Below the pieces are notes generated by a model. The model had not been told where the DNA came from. It saw only the letters and a list, made by a program, of their open reading frames with translations, and searched no databases. From assembly GCA_963794215.1 (NCBI GenBank), contig CAWCCQ010000002.1, forward strand, positions 806,001-870,000: 64,000 nt of DNA, given 5' to 3'. Positions 17,628 to 26,193 of this stretch are shown here, piece by piece. Origin of the DNA: DATKRB01 sp963794215 (GTDB lineage: Bacteria > Actinomycetota > Acidimicrobiia > Acidimicrobiales > RAAP-2). The position numbers and the translations under genes were made by a program. The number at the start of each line of letters is the position of its first letter. Positions within the stretch are counted from its first letter, which is position 1.

Positions 17628-18821
17628 ATGCGAACGCACATCAAAATCGCCGCGCGCCTTGGGCTGGGCGTCGCCACGCTCAGTGGTGTCGGGATTCTCG
17701 GCACATTGGGCGCTGGCGCGGCCGATGCGGCCCCTGTCGCGAGCCCAGGCAACTTTTCCCCAGTAGTCGGACATGTCTACCTCGACGACAACACCGCGGG
17801 GACCAACACGATCAGCGGGTTTGACCGGCACTTGGACGGCTCGCTCACACCACTGGCGGGCTCACCGTTTTCAGCAGGCGGCGCGGGTACGGGTGCCGGG
17901 TTGGCTTCCCAGGGAGCGATCCAGGTCAGCAGCGACGACCAGTTCCTGCTCGCGGTGGATGCGGGCAGTGACCAGGTGTCGGTATTGAGAATCGAGCCTG
18001 ACGGTGCTCTGCGGCTCAACCAAGTGGTCTCCTCCGACGGTCCCACGCCGGTGAGCATCGCGGTGCACGACAACCTGGTCTATGTCGCCAATGCCGGCGC
18101 CGTGGGCCCCAACTACACCGGGTTCACACTGAACCTCTTCGGACAGCTCCGGCCGCTGTCCGACTCGACTGTGTCGCTTCCCAACGGCTCTCAGCCAGGC
18201 GATGTGCTCTTCAACTCGACCGGGACCAGCCTCGTCGGCACGCGCGTTGGTCCATCTGAGATCGACAGCTTCGTCGTTGGAAGAGACGGGCTCCTGACCG
18301 CCGCTCCCGGGTCGCCCTCCCCCGCACAGGGACTCGGACCCTTCGGCAGCGAGTTCCGGCCCACGAATCCCCAGCAACTGTTCGTCTCCAACGCCCACAA
18401 CGTGGGGGCGGGCACCGGGACAATCTCGGCCTTCAACGTCGCCTTCAACGGGTCGCTGAAGTCGATCGGGACGAGTCCGTTCGCGGACGACCAGACAGCG
18501 CCGTGTTGGATAGAGATCACCCACGACGGGCAGTTCCTGTTCACGGTGAACACCGGATCGGGTGAGATCTCCCGTTACTCCATCGCGACCAACGGGTCCC
18601 TGACGCTGCTCGGCAGCACGCCGGTCAGCAACACTGGGGGCGTCGGCGCCGTTGACGCCCGCCTGAGCAACGATGGTCGGACGCTGTACGTGGACGAGAG
18701 CCGAATCGACGCCGTGGCCGCCTTCGCCGTGAACGGTGGAAACCTCACCGAGCTTGCCAGCTCGCCCGTTTCGCTTCCCGTCGGCGCCACCCCGGCCGGT
18801 ATCGTCACCACCGGGTTCTAG
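17628..18821 (+). CDS. Secreted seven-bladed beta-propeller (lactonase-like) protein
   Basis: The product starts M-R-T-H-I-K with a basic end and a long hydrophobic segment ending in A-D-A-A, a clear signal peptide. The mature part contains repeated blade motifs: G-F-D-R-x-L-D-G-S-L, V-L-R-I-E-P-D-G-A-L, S-F-V-V-G-R-D-G-L-L, A-F-N-V-A-F-N-G-S-L and Y-S-I-A-T-N-G-S-L, the pattern of 6-phosphogluconolactonase/YncE-like propellers. A secreted protein of this kind need not be a lactonase. The gene is intact, monocistronic, and followed by a strong terminator. Confidence 0.85.
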   Translation: MRTHIKIAARLGLGVATLSGVGILGTLGAGAADAAPVASPGNFSPVVGHVYLDDNTAGTNTISGFDRHLDGSLTPLAGSPFSAGGAGTGAGLASQGAIQVSSDDQFLLAVDAGSDQVSVLRIEPDGALRLNQVVSSDGPTPVSIAVHDNLVYVANAGAVGPNYTGFTLNLFGQLRPLSDSTVSLPNGSQPGDVLFNSTGTSLVGTRVGPSEIDSFVVGRDGLLTAAPGSPSPAQGLGPFGSEFRPTNPQQLFVSNAHNVGAGTGTISAFNVAFNGSLKSIGTSPFADDQTAPCWIEITHDGQFLFTVNTGSGEISRYSIATNGSLTLLGSTPVSNTGGVGAVDARLSNDGRTLYVDESRIDAVAAFAVNGGNLTELASSPVSLPVGATPAGIVTTGF

Positions 18822-18841
18822 TCAGCAACTATCCGCATCGT

Positions 18842-18873
18842 GAGGGCCGGGAGCACGACCGCTCCCGGCCCTC
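18842..18873 (+). terminator. Rho-independent terminator
   Basis: A perfect 13-base stem, GAGGGCCGGGAGC pairing with GCTCCCGGCCCTC around a six-base loop, begins 20 bases past the beta-propeller stop. A TTTTT run follows about ten bases later. Confidence 0.85.
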
Positions 18874-19121
18874 GCATGTGCCGTTTTTGCGATCCGGCGC
18901 ACTCTGGGCCGATCTCAATTTGCGGCTGGACCGCTCGGGCGGTCGATCCTTGACTGCTTGCTGGAGTTAGCAGACGGGCCAACACCGTGTCCGATACCGA
19001 TCTCCGAGAGGGCGAACGGGGGCGGGGCGGCATCCGGACCCTTGGGTATACCTTGACCGCGAGTTGTCGATGACACGACATTGCACAGGACGCGCTGTGG
19101 ATATGCCGAACGACGACGTAG

Positions 19122-19364
19122 TTGATCGCAACCGTCAAACTCGACTTCGTGGGATGGGACAACGCCGACTGGGCCGGTGCGATGAGCGATGCGGTAGACC
19201 GCGGGTTGCTGGAGGTCTTGGACCCCAACAGCTGCCTCGACCAGACCTTGACCGAGGACCTGGCTACGGTCATCGTCGCACTCTTGACGGCGGGCGCGTT
19301 CGACGACCTGCCCGCGCCGACGGGTGATGGGTTCGTCGAGCTATCCCGCAGCCGGATGCGGTAG
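19122..19364 (+). CDS. Hypothetical protein, about 80 aa
   Basis: The frame is acidic and coding-like (W-D-N-A-D-W-A-G-A-M-S-D-A-V, then V-L-D-P-N-S-C-L) with GC-rich third positions. TTG at 19122 is the only nearby start and there is no clear ribosome binding site, so it could be a fragment of a longer gene. No family is recognised. Confidence 0.35.
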   Translation: MIATVKLDFVGWDNADWAGAMSDAVDRGLLEVLDPNSCLDQTLTEDLATVIVALLTAGAFDDLPAPTGDGFVELSRSRMR

Positions 19365-19440
19365 GGCATCGCCCTGCTCGCCCGATCAACATGGTCCATG
19401 AGCTCGACCCACGAGGCACCCCGATTTTCGAGCGATCGCT

Positions 19441-19836
19441 CTACAGTCGGAGTCGACGGTCCGCAGCGCCGCCCGGGGTGCTCTTGGTCGTTCGCGTCGG
19501 GCTGGTGCGGATCGTCAGGGCCGCTGCCGGCGCACGGCCGCCCTCGCTGAGCCCGACCACCTCGGCCTCGAAATCCCGGATCCGGGCCCGCATCTCGTCG
19601 ATGGCCCGCTGCACCATTGCCCGGGTGATGACGCGGCTGCTGCCCACGATGTCGGGGTGCTTCTGAGCGAACCACTTGGCGTAGAACTCCCGGCACCGGG
19701 GGCAGCACAGACACCGCGCACCGGCGTCGTCAAGGTCAGCGAGGTCGATGACGTGTGGTGACCCGCACGCGCCACACGGCAGCCCGCCCGCCAGCTCCAA
19801 GGTGATCGCCACGGTGGACCAGGGGTCGCGGTTCAC
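19441..19836 (-). CDS. Small zinc-ribbon-like hypothetical protein
   Basis: GTG at 19836 overlaps the TGA of the upstream gene (GTGA). The 131-residue product has two Cys pairs, C-G-A-C-G and C-L-C-C-P-R-C, about 22 residues apart, which could bind zinc, then a helical middle (M-V-Q-R-A-I-D-E-M-R-A-R-I) and a basic Thr-rich tail. It looks like a small nucleic-acid-associated or phage-derived protein, but no family match is clear. Confidence 0.55.
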   Translation of the reverse strand: MNRDPWSTVAITLELAGGLPCGACGSPHVIDLADLDDAGARCLCCPRCREFYAKWFAQKHPDIVGSSRVITRAMVQRAIDEMRARIRDFEAEVVGLSEGGRAPAAALTIRTSPTRTTKSTPGGAADRRLRL

Positions 19837-20067
19837 GAGGACGACTCGGGGCCCAGTGCCCGGAGATGGCGGGCCACCGGCTCGCGGCAGACTAACGCCG
19901 GGATGTTGAGCTCCACCATGACCTCCCCGACCAGCGCCCCGAGCAGTTCGCTCCGTCGCTCGGTGGTGGCGACCATCTGGCTGGCGGTAGACACCGGGAT
20001 TCGGAGCGAGCAGGAGTTCGACGACGACGCCGGGTTCCGGTGGGCCGTTGGGCGACTCGACCTGCAC
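19833..20067 (-). CDS. Small hypothetical protein, probable frameshift
   Basis: The first half reads naturally from GTG 20067 (V-Q-V-E-S-P-N-G-P-P-E-P-G-V-V-V-E-L-L-L). The second half continues in another frame as M-V-A-T-T-E-R-R-S-E-L-L-G-A-L-V-G-E and ends at 19833. A one-base change near 19975 would join them into about 78 residues. An AGGAGG lies near 20090. It is coupled to the zinc-ribbon gene downstream. Function unknown. Confidence 0.45.
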
Positions 20068-20133
20068 CTGCTCAAGCGGCAGCTCGCCTCCTGACTAGAC
20101 GCTCTTCGCCAGGTGGCGGGTCGCCCAGCCGAA

Positions 20134-20159
20134 AAGGGTAGGCCAGCTGGCCAACCCTT
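20134..20159 (-). terminator. 26-bp near-perfect palindrome, probable terminator
   Basis: AAGGGTAGGCCAG followed directly by CTGGCCAACCCTT (one mismatch). Read on the minus strand it is followed by TTTTC, as expected for a terminator about 180 bases after the TetR stop at 20342. A regulatory palindrome is the alternative. Confidence 0.45.
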
Positions 20160-20341
20160 AGAGCCGGTTCACGCGCGAGAGAAGGCCGCGGCGGTAAGTG
20201 AACAGCGACGAAGTCCGAGCCTGGTCAGCCCGCCGACGCACGCACCTGTGTCCGGTGCGCAGCCTGCCCGCACGAGTTGGATTTAGTCACCGCTCGGACG
20301 ATATTGCGGCAATGGCGCCTCCTTGCTCGGTCCGGGTCCCG

Positions 20342-21064
20342 TCATCCGCCGAGGACGTCGTGGAGGATCTCGCGGAGCATCTCCGCCAATTCCTCGTCGG
20401 CTGTCGACTCGAAGGAGTCGCCGGCCAGGAAGAGGCTCGAGAAGACGACGCCGAAGGACCCCGCCATGCGCACGCGGTCCCGCAACGGCACCCGGGTGTC
20501 GTTCAGCACCCGGCGGAACTGGTTCTGGATGTCCTCGTGCTCGGCGTCGTGGTCCTCGCGGTGCAGCTTTTCAAAGGTGGCCTGGTTCCGTTCGTGCATG
20601 AGGAAGATCTTGCGCTGGCTCATCATCTCGCCGAGGATCTGATCGAGCAGCTGCTCCCACAGCGCCAGCGTGACCGGCTCCTTCCCGATCAGCAGTAGGG
20701 CATCCCGGCCGAATTCGTGCAGGCGCAGGTGCAGCGCCATGAGGATGTCTTCCTTCGATTCGAAGTAGTAGTAGATGGCCGCCTTGGTGATGCTCAGCTG
20801 CTCGGCGATCTGTCGCAGACTGGTGCCGTCGTAGCCCTGCTCGGTGAAGAGGTCGAGAGCCACATTGAGGATGCGCTGGCGCGTATCGACCTTGGCTTCC
20901 ACCTCGGCCGGGGCGTGGGTGGGGTCGGCGAGCGGCCCGATATCCGGCTCCTCGCCGATCACGGCCTCGAACTCACCGATGGCGGTGCGGCCACGTCGAG
21001 CCGCCGTCGATAGGCCCCGCTCAACACGCGACTGAGGCACAGACCACGACTTGTACGTTGCCAC
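20342..21064 (-). CDS. TetR-family regulator with N-terminal extension
   Basis: The helix-turn-helix lies at about residues 60-106 (D-T-R-Q-R-I-L-N-V-A-L-D-L-F-T-E-Q-G-Y, then I-T-K-A-A-I-Y-Y-Y-F-E-S-K-E). The first 55 residues are an unusual basic extension, so the true start may be internal. The C-terminal domain is acidic (R-E-D-H-D-A-E-H-E-D). It stands alone in its direction, and its target is not evident from the neighbours. Confidence 0.82.
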   Translation of the reverse strand: MATYKSWSVPQSRVERGLSTAARRGRTAIGEFEAVIGEEPDIGPLADPTHAPAEVEAKVDTRQRILNVALDLFTEQGYDGTSLRQIAEQLSITKAAIYYYFESKEDILMALHLRLHEFGRDALLLIGKEPVTLALWEQLLDQILGEMMSQRKIFLMHERNQATFEKLHREDHDAEHEDIQNQFRRVLNDTRVPLRDRVRMAGSFGVVFSSLFLAGDSFESTADEELAEMLREILHDVLGG

Positions 21065-21523
21065 GCAGACGATCTCCTACCCGCGGTACCACCACATGTT
21101 GGACCCGAGTCGCAGACCGAGCACGTCGAAGCGCCTCGTAACACGTCGTCCCTAGTCGGAGCACCAGATGAGGTTTTCGGCACCCACAGGCTACCGTCGC
21201 ATCCAGGGCGAGCTCTTGCCCATGGGCGTCACCATCGGCGCCTCGAGCGTCTGGGCGATCTTGAAGGCGCCGGCATCGAGCCGTCACCCCGGCGATCGGG
21301 ACCAACCTGGACGGGGTTCCTCACTGCCCAGGCGAAGGGACTGAGGCCTGCGACTTCTTCCATGTCGACACGCGGTGCTCCTCCGCGGGCTCTACGTGCT
21401 CGTCTTCATCGACCACGACACGGACTCGCACACCAGAGCGACGGCAACGGGGCCGGTTCCAAGACGTTCAGGTCAGGGGCGATCAGTCGACCTTCGTCAG
21501 CGAGCGATTATGGTCAGTCGGAT
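21065..21523. other. Region with a second copy of the L-W-V-P remnant
   Basis: Between 21130 and 21190 the minus strand encodes S-L-W-V-P-K-T-S-S-G-A-P-T-R-D-D, closely matching the end of the remnant at 12610-12825 in both DNA and protein. The rest shows no supported gene. The region also lies upstream of the solute-binding gene and should hold its promoter. Confidence 0.4.
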
Positions 21524-22358
21524 ATGCGCGGGGTCCGGGAGCAGGTGCGAGGTGTCGTGCTCCTGGCGGCCGTTCTCGTTCTGGCGTCTTGCGGCGACAG
21601 GTCCACTTCGCCAGCGGCCGGCACGTTCACGCCGCGCACTGCGGGAAGGCTGACCGTTGTAACAAGCGACATTCCGAGCCCCGGGTTTTGGGAAGGGGCC
21701 TCCAACAGGCTTACCGGAGGGTTCGAGTACGAACTGGCTAAGCTGCTCGCCCAGCGACTCGGGCTTCCCTCCCTTCGCGTCGAGACGGAGGGCTTCCACC
21801 GAATCGTCGAGGGTCACCTGGATGGCGCCGATCATGGCACTGGATCTCATCACTCCGACGAGCATAGCGGGCGCAGTTCTTGGACTTCTCTAACCCCTAC
21901 CTCAACGCTGCTCCGACGGTCGTCGCTCGCACCGGCACCAAGGTTCCCGATGTCGCAACCGCGCGGCAGCTCCGATGGGGCGTCGTCCGCGGCACGACGT
22001 TCGTCGGCATCATCCACTCCTGATCGACCCGAGCCGTCCTCCACGGGTGTACGAAGACAACGCTGCGATGGTGGCGGCGCTCGAGGGCGGTCAGATCGAC
22101 GCGCTTCTGCTCGACTTGCCGCTGGCAGTCGTGACGGCGAACGATTCGAGTGGACGCCTGCATGCCGCGGCTCAGCTTCCTGAACCCGAGCTGATCGCCG
22201 CCGCCTTGCCGAAGGGCTCGAGCAACACCGAGGCCGTCGACTCTGCCTTCCGGGCCTTCATTTCCGACGGGACCATCAACAACCTACTTCAGAAGTGGGT
22301 GGGTTCGGCGGCGGCTGACGCCGAAAAATCGATTCCCCTTCTTCGAACCGGCCAATGA
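21524..22358 (+). CDS. Periplasmic solute-binding protein (family 3 type), frameshifted
   Basis: The N terminus is a lipoprotein signal (hydrophobic V-L-L-A-A-V-L-V-L-A-S-C, lipobox Cys) followed by L-T-V-V-T-S-D-I-P-S-P-G-F-W and G-F-E-Y-E-L-A-K-L-L-A, the start of a bacterial extracellular solute-binding protein family 3 domain. The middle (F-S-N-P-Y-L-N-A-A-P-T-V-V-A) and end (L-L-D-L-P-L-A-V-V-T-A-N) occupy other frames, with breaks near 21835 and 22025. Family 3 proteins bind amino acids or polar solutes. The stop overlaps the antiporter start (ATGA), so a transport or sensor role tied to that gene is possible. Confidence 0.72.
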
Positions 22359-24222
22359 CCTCCGCGCCGGTCGCCCTATCGCTCATGGGTGTAGCCATCA
22401 ATGCGCCGAGCGGGACTGCGTGGGAGTTCCTCGCGCTCTTCCTCGTCGTGATTGTCGCACCTCCACTGCTCGAACGTGCCCGCCTGCCCGGCATCATCGG
22501 GCTGCTCGTCGGCGGTTACCTCATCGGCCCGAACTGCCTTGACCTGATCGGCGCCGGCAACACCACGGTGCCCGAACTAGGTCAGTTGGGGCTGCTCTAT
22601 CTGATGTTCGTGGCCGGGGTGGAACTGGACCTCCGATTGGTCGGCCAGCATCGTCGTTCGGTCGTGCTCTTCGGAGTATGTGCATTTGCGTTCCCGCTGT
22701 TCGCTCGGCACCTTGCCGTGGGGTTTTCGTTGAGTTGGTCGGCCCGCCGCAGCATTGTTGCTTGGCTCGTTGATGGCTTCCCACACACTGCTCACCTATC
22801 CGGTCGTGCGCCGCGCGGGACTCTCCACCCATCGCGCCGTTGCGACTGCCGTGGGTGCGACAGTTCTGACGGACACGGCCTCCTTGTTCTGCTCGCCTTC
22901 GTTGCCGGCTCTCAAGTGAAGGGCGGCTCTGCTGCTTCGATCGGTCTGCAGGTGGGTTTCGGCCTCGTCGTACTGACGATCTTCTGTTTGGTGGTCTTGC
23001 CTCGACTCGTTACTGTTGCTTTCCGATTCCTCGGCACCGACCGCGTTGTTCGTTATCTGCTCACTATCGCCTCGTTTCTCGCCGCGGCGACGCTTGCTTC
23101 GAGTGTTGGCATCGAAGGAATCGTCGGGGCCTTTTTCGCTGGTCTCGGCCTGAACCGCTTAGTTCCGACCAAGGGATCCGCTGATGGAACGAATCGACTT
23201 CTTCGGGCAGGCTCTGTTCGTCCCCAGTCTTCCTGCTCTCGGTGGGCATGCTGCTGCAGCCGAGGGTGATGGTCCAGCCCGAGACGCTAAAGCTTGCGGG
23301 TCTTTTCATCGTCGCCGCCATCGGTGGCAAGTGCCTCGCTGCCGTGGCCACAAAACGCCCGCTGCGTCTCAGTGGAAACGAGACGCTGCTCATGCTCGGA
23401 CTCACTGATCCCGCAGGCGGCAGCGACGCTTGCAGCGACGATTGTGGGCTTCAACATCGGCTTGTTCGACCAGGCCGTAGTCAACGCCGTTCTCGTGCTG
23501 ATCCTCGTCTCGATCGTGGTGGCGACACTCACCGTCGAGCGGGTCAAGGCCGGCGTGCCGGTTCCGGATGTCAAGGATCGCGGGATCGGCAACCACGTAC
23601 TCGTGGCAATCGAGGATCCCCGCCAAGCTGATCATTGGGTTTGCTGTCGGTGCAAGTATCGCCGGCCCGGACGGCGGGATCGTTCAGGGTCTACTCGGCT
23701 GCCTCTCCTGACTCGAAACCGACGGCCGAGTCCGAGCTGCCGAACCTTCGCAGCGTGGGGTACGTGTACGGCGTGGATATTGATCCGGCTCTGCTCGTGC
23801 ACAGCTCGTTCGCCGAAGGGGTCGTCAACGCCGTAGTGGAGCACGAGCCGTCATTTGTGCTCGTAGGCCAAACCCGCACTCCCGACACCCCCGGAGCCGA
23901 CAATTCCGAAGACTCGGTTGCCCCGTCGATCACCGACCCACTGGCTCTCGTCATCGGCGAGGTTGAGAAGATCAAAGGAGTTGTTCTCGTCAAGCCTCGC
24001 TCATCTACTCATGTGCCGCCGAACGACGGGGCTCGGATCGCGAACGAGGTAGCAGTAAGACTCGGGGGCAAGACGGTAACCGTCGTTCATGAAGACGGTC
24101 CGGCGACGCTTTCCAATCTGGTGCCGGGAGAGGTCGGCGTCACAACACTCGACACGTGGAAGGCGCTGAAGGCCGTAGACCCACCTCCGGGAGCGGGCGT
24201 CGTCGTCGTCCTCCACGCCTAA
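22355..24222 (+). CDS. Cation:proton antiporter (CPA2/KefB-like), frameshifted
   Basis: Starting at ATG 22355, the first segments match a CPA2 antiporter: P-P-L-L-E-R-A-R-L-P-G-I-I-G-L-L-V-G-G, I-G-P-N, and G-L-L-Y-L-M-F-V-A-G-V-E-L-D. Later frames give I-E-G-I-V-G-A-F-F-A-G-L-G-L-N-R-L-V-P, F-F-G-Q-A-L-F-V-P-V-F-L and Q-A-A-A-T-L-A-A-T-I-V-G. The C-terminal ~190 residues form a soluble, UspA-like cytoplasmic domain. Breaks fall near 22780, 23220, 23405 and 23625. The whole is ~620 residues, normal for the family. It likely exchanges Na+ or K+ for H+. Confidence 0.75.
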
Positions 24223-24420
24223 CCTCGAGACTTCGTGGTCGCGGTGGTACCGGTGGGCGGTGCGGCCGTGCATTCTGGTCTGAGGCTTCCCACGAAATTG
24301 TGGACCTGCATCAACCGCGATGTGCAAGCACCACACTAAAGCGATCAACGGCGCGGTTCGATCAAGTTTTCGGCGCGACGATCCGCGCGGCCCTCTCAAC
24401 GTCGAAGAGAAGCTAGGCGC

Positions 24421-24795
24421 TCAGCTCGGGAGTGATCGCGTGAGTCGGCCCCAGTTGCGGCGCGCTGCCTCGACCCTCTGCCAGTTGGCGTCGGCCCACT
24501 CGTTCATCGCTTGGAGCGGTCCGTCGAGCCACCGGCCGAGCTCCGTCAGCTCGTATCGCGTGGCGGTCTGAATGCGTTGACCGTCCAGGCGGCGAGCGAT
24601 GAGTCCGTCGCGTTCGGCACGACGGAGCGTATCGGTGAGCACCTTGTACGAAACGCCATCGAGCCGATCGTGAAGATCCTGATAGCGGCGCCCTCCCCGC
24701 CGAAGTTCGACCATCACGTCGAGAGTCCTGCGCCCCGAGAGCAGTTGGACAACCATTCCCGAACGGTCAACGCTGTCAGAGCGGGGCTGTGTCAC
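24421..24795 (-). CDS. HxlR-type winged-helix regulator
   Basis: GTG at 24795 overlaps the end of the upstream HxlR gene. The 124-residue product has the DNA-binding wing typical of HxlR/MarR-like proteins: R-R-Y-Q-D-L-H-D-R-L-D-G-V-S-Y-K-V-L-T-D-T-L, then R-D-G-L-I-A-R-R-L-D and the Y-E-L-T-E-L-G-R turn, where HxlR proteins have Y-x-L-T-x-x-G. It lacks the N-terminal Cys of redox-sensing HxlR members. Two consecutive HxlR genes in one operon are unusual. Confidence 0.75.
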   Translation of the reverse strand: MTQPRSDSVDRSGMVVQLLSGRRTLDVMVELRRGGRRYQDLHDRLDGVSYKVLTDTLRRAERDGLIARRLDGQRIQTATRYELTELGRWLDGPLQAMNEWADANWQRVEAARRNWGRLTRSLPS

Positions 24796-25468
24796 AAATG
24801 TGCTCGGGTGTTCCGCCGCTGATATCGACCCCTTGCAGCAGTCGTCGCAGGGCCCTGACGTCGCCGTCAACGGTGACGTTGCCGGCATCGATCTCAGCTT
24901 GGAGGGCGTCGGTATCGCCAATAAGCGCGTTGAAGGTGCGGGGATCCGTTGCGATGGCCGCGTCCGCTTCGCCAGTGTCGCCGACCTCGACGGTCAGTTG
25001 TCCGTCCTTGGCACGCACCGTCCAGATCTGGTCGTCAAAGACGATGCGTACGACGCTGCGAACAGCGGGATCGGGGCGGGCGCAGCATCGGAGATACATG
25101 AGCACCGAAGTGGGACTCAGCACATTGGGGCCCGGCGGGTCCGGGACTCGGAGGCCCCACTGCCCCAGAGCCATCACGATCGGCTCGAGTTGACGTCCCC
25201 AGGCGGTGAGCTCATACACCCACGATCCCGATGGCGGGGCCAGCTTGCGTCGCTGGATCACACCGCTGTCCTCAAGCTCGCGCAGCCGGTCAGTGACCAC
25301 GTTGGCGCTGGTGTTGGCCAACGCTTTGCGCAGTTCGGAGAAGCGCTGCGGACCGAGGAGCAACTCTCGTACGACGAGCAACGCCCAACGCTCACCGACG
25401 ACGTCGAGGGCGCGGGCGATGGCGCACTGGTCGCGGTAGCTCCTGGCGGTCGACACGATCCCCCTCAC
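24776..25468 (-). CDS. HxlR-type regulator with SCP2-like C-terminal domain
   Basis: The N-terminal 100 residues are a canonical HxlR domain: C-A-I-A-R-A-L-D-V-V-G-E-R-W-A-L-L-V-V-R-E-L, R-F-S-E-L-R-K-A-L, V-V-T-D-R-L-R-E-L-E and the Y-E-L-T-A-W-G-R turn. The C-terminal ~110 residues resemble a sterol-carrier (SCP2) fold (V-E-V-G-D-T-G-E-A-D-A-A-I-A-T-D), a fusion common in actinobacteria. It probably controls the divergent VOC gene at 25582 in response to a small lipophilic ligand (inference). Confidence 0.82.
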   Translation of the reverse strand: MRGIVSTARSYRDQCAIARALDVVGERWALLVVRELLLGPQRFSELRKALANTSANVVTDRLRELEDSGVIQRRKLAPPSGSWVYELTAWGRQLEPIVMALGQWGLRVPDPPGPNVLSPTSVLMYLRCCARPDPAVRSVVRIVFDDQIWTVRAKDGQLTVEVGDTGEADAAIATDPRTFNALIGDTDALQAEIDAGNVTVDGDVRALRRLLQGVDISGGTPEHICDTAPL

Positions 25469-25581
25469 GCTGGCTCGCTGGTATTAGATTACAACTAACT
25501 ACTTGCTTTTCGCAACCTCTCGGAGTTAGGGTCGGAATGAGCTCGGCGCCCGGCGACACTCCGCACAGGAAGGACTCTCAG

Positions 25582-25971
25582 ATGGGACAACAGCCAGTCG
25601 TGCACTTCGAGATCATCGGCCGGGATCCGGCCGGGCTACGGGACTTCTATCGCGGCCTGTTCGGCTGGGAGTTCGACGCGAGCGGACCAGTCGTGGAGGT
25701 CGTCTCCGAGGCGGGCAACTACGGCTTCGTCGAGCAGGCCTCCGCCAGAAGCGGGGTCGGCATTCCTGGCGGGGTCGGCGGCGGCGCTAACTACGAGCCT
25801 CACACCGTCTTCTACGTGGGGGTGCCTGATGTCGCTGCCGCCCTTGACCAAGCCGAACGGCTCGGCGCGACGCGCCAGTGGGGGCCTGAGCAGTCCCCAG
25901 GTCGCGATCTTGTCGTGGGACAGTTTCTCGACCCGGAGGGGAATCTCATCGGTCTCGCCAATGTCGTCTAG
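25582..25971 (+). CDS. VOC-superfamily (glyoxalase-like) protein
   Basis: The 129-residue protein has two beta-alpha-beta modules: V-H-F-E-I-I-G-R-D-P-A-G-L-R-D-F-Y-R-G-L-F-G-W-E-F, and F-Y-V-G-V-P-D-V-A-A-A-L-D-Q-A-E-R-L-G-A with the D-P-E-G-N-L-I-G-L ending. The metal ligands H in V-H-F-E and the final acidic position are partly altered, so catalytic activity is uncertain. ATG at 25582 lies 9 bases behind AGGA. It is divergent from the HxlR-SCP2 gene, a common regulator/VOC pairing. Confidence 0.82.
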   Translation: MGQQPVVHFEIIGRDPAGLRDFYRGLFGWEFDASGPVVEVVSEAGNYGFVEQASARSGVGIPGGVGGGANYEPHTVFYVGVPDVAAALDQAERLGATRQWGPEQSPGRDLVVGQFLDPEGNLIGLANVV

Positions 25972-26190
25972 GCCGGCGACCAACACCACCCGGGTCGAAG
26001 GCAGTCCGAAGACCCCCTCTGACTCCTACTCATTACCGGCTCATCGAACCTGGACCGTCGTCCTGTCCGCCGTCGGGCAGTTCATGGTGGCGCTCGATAC
26101 CCTCATCGTCACCACGTCGCTTCCCGCCCTGCGAGCCGGGATGCACACCAACCTGGAAGGCCTAGAAGGACGATCAACGCCGTCCGCAGG
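25961..26190 (+). pseudogene. MFS transporter N-terminal stub
   Basis: ATG at 25961 overlaps the VOC stop. The frame gives T-W-T-V-V-L-S-A-V-G-Q-F-M-V-A-L-D-T-L-I-V, then S-L-P-A-L-R-A-G-M-H-T, which is TM1 and motif D1 of a DHA2-type MFS pump. The homology stops after L-E-G-L-E, where intact proteins continue with a W-x-V-N-A-Y-x-L segment; here coding sense is lost and the XRE gene's end follows. So only the first ~55 residues of the transporter remain. Confidence 0.6.
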
Positions 26191-26193
26191 TAA

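Noticed and set aside
18818..19714. Long minus-strand open frame of about 298 codons
   Set aside because: It crosses a terminator and runs antisense to better coding-like frames; its Ser/Arg/Pro-rich product has no recognisable motif.
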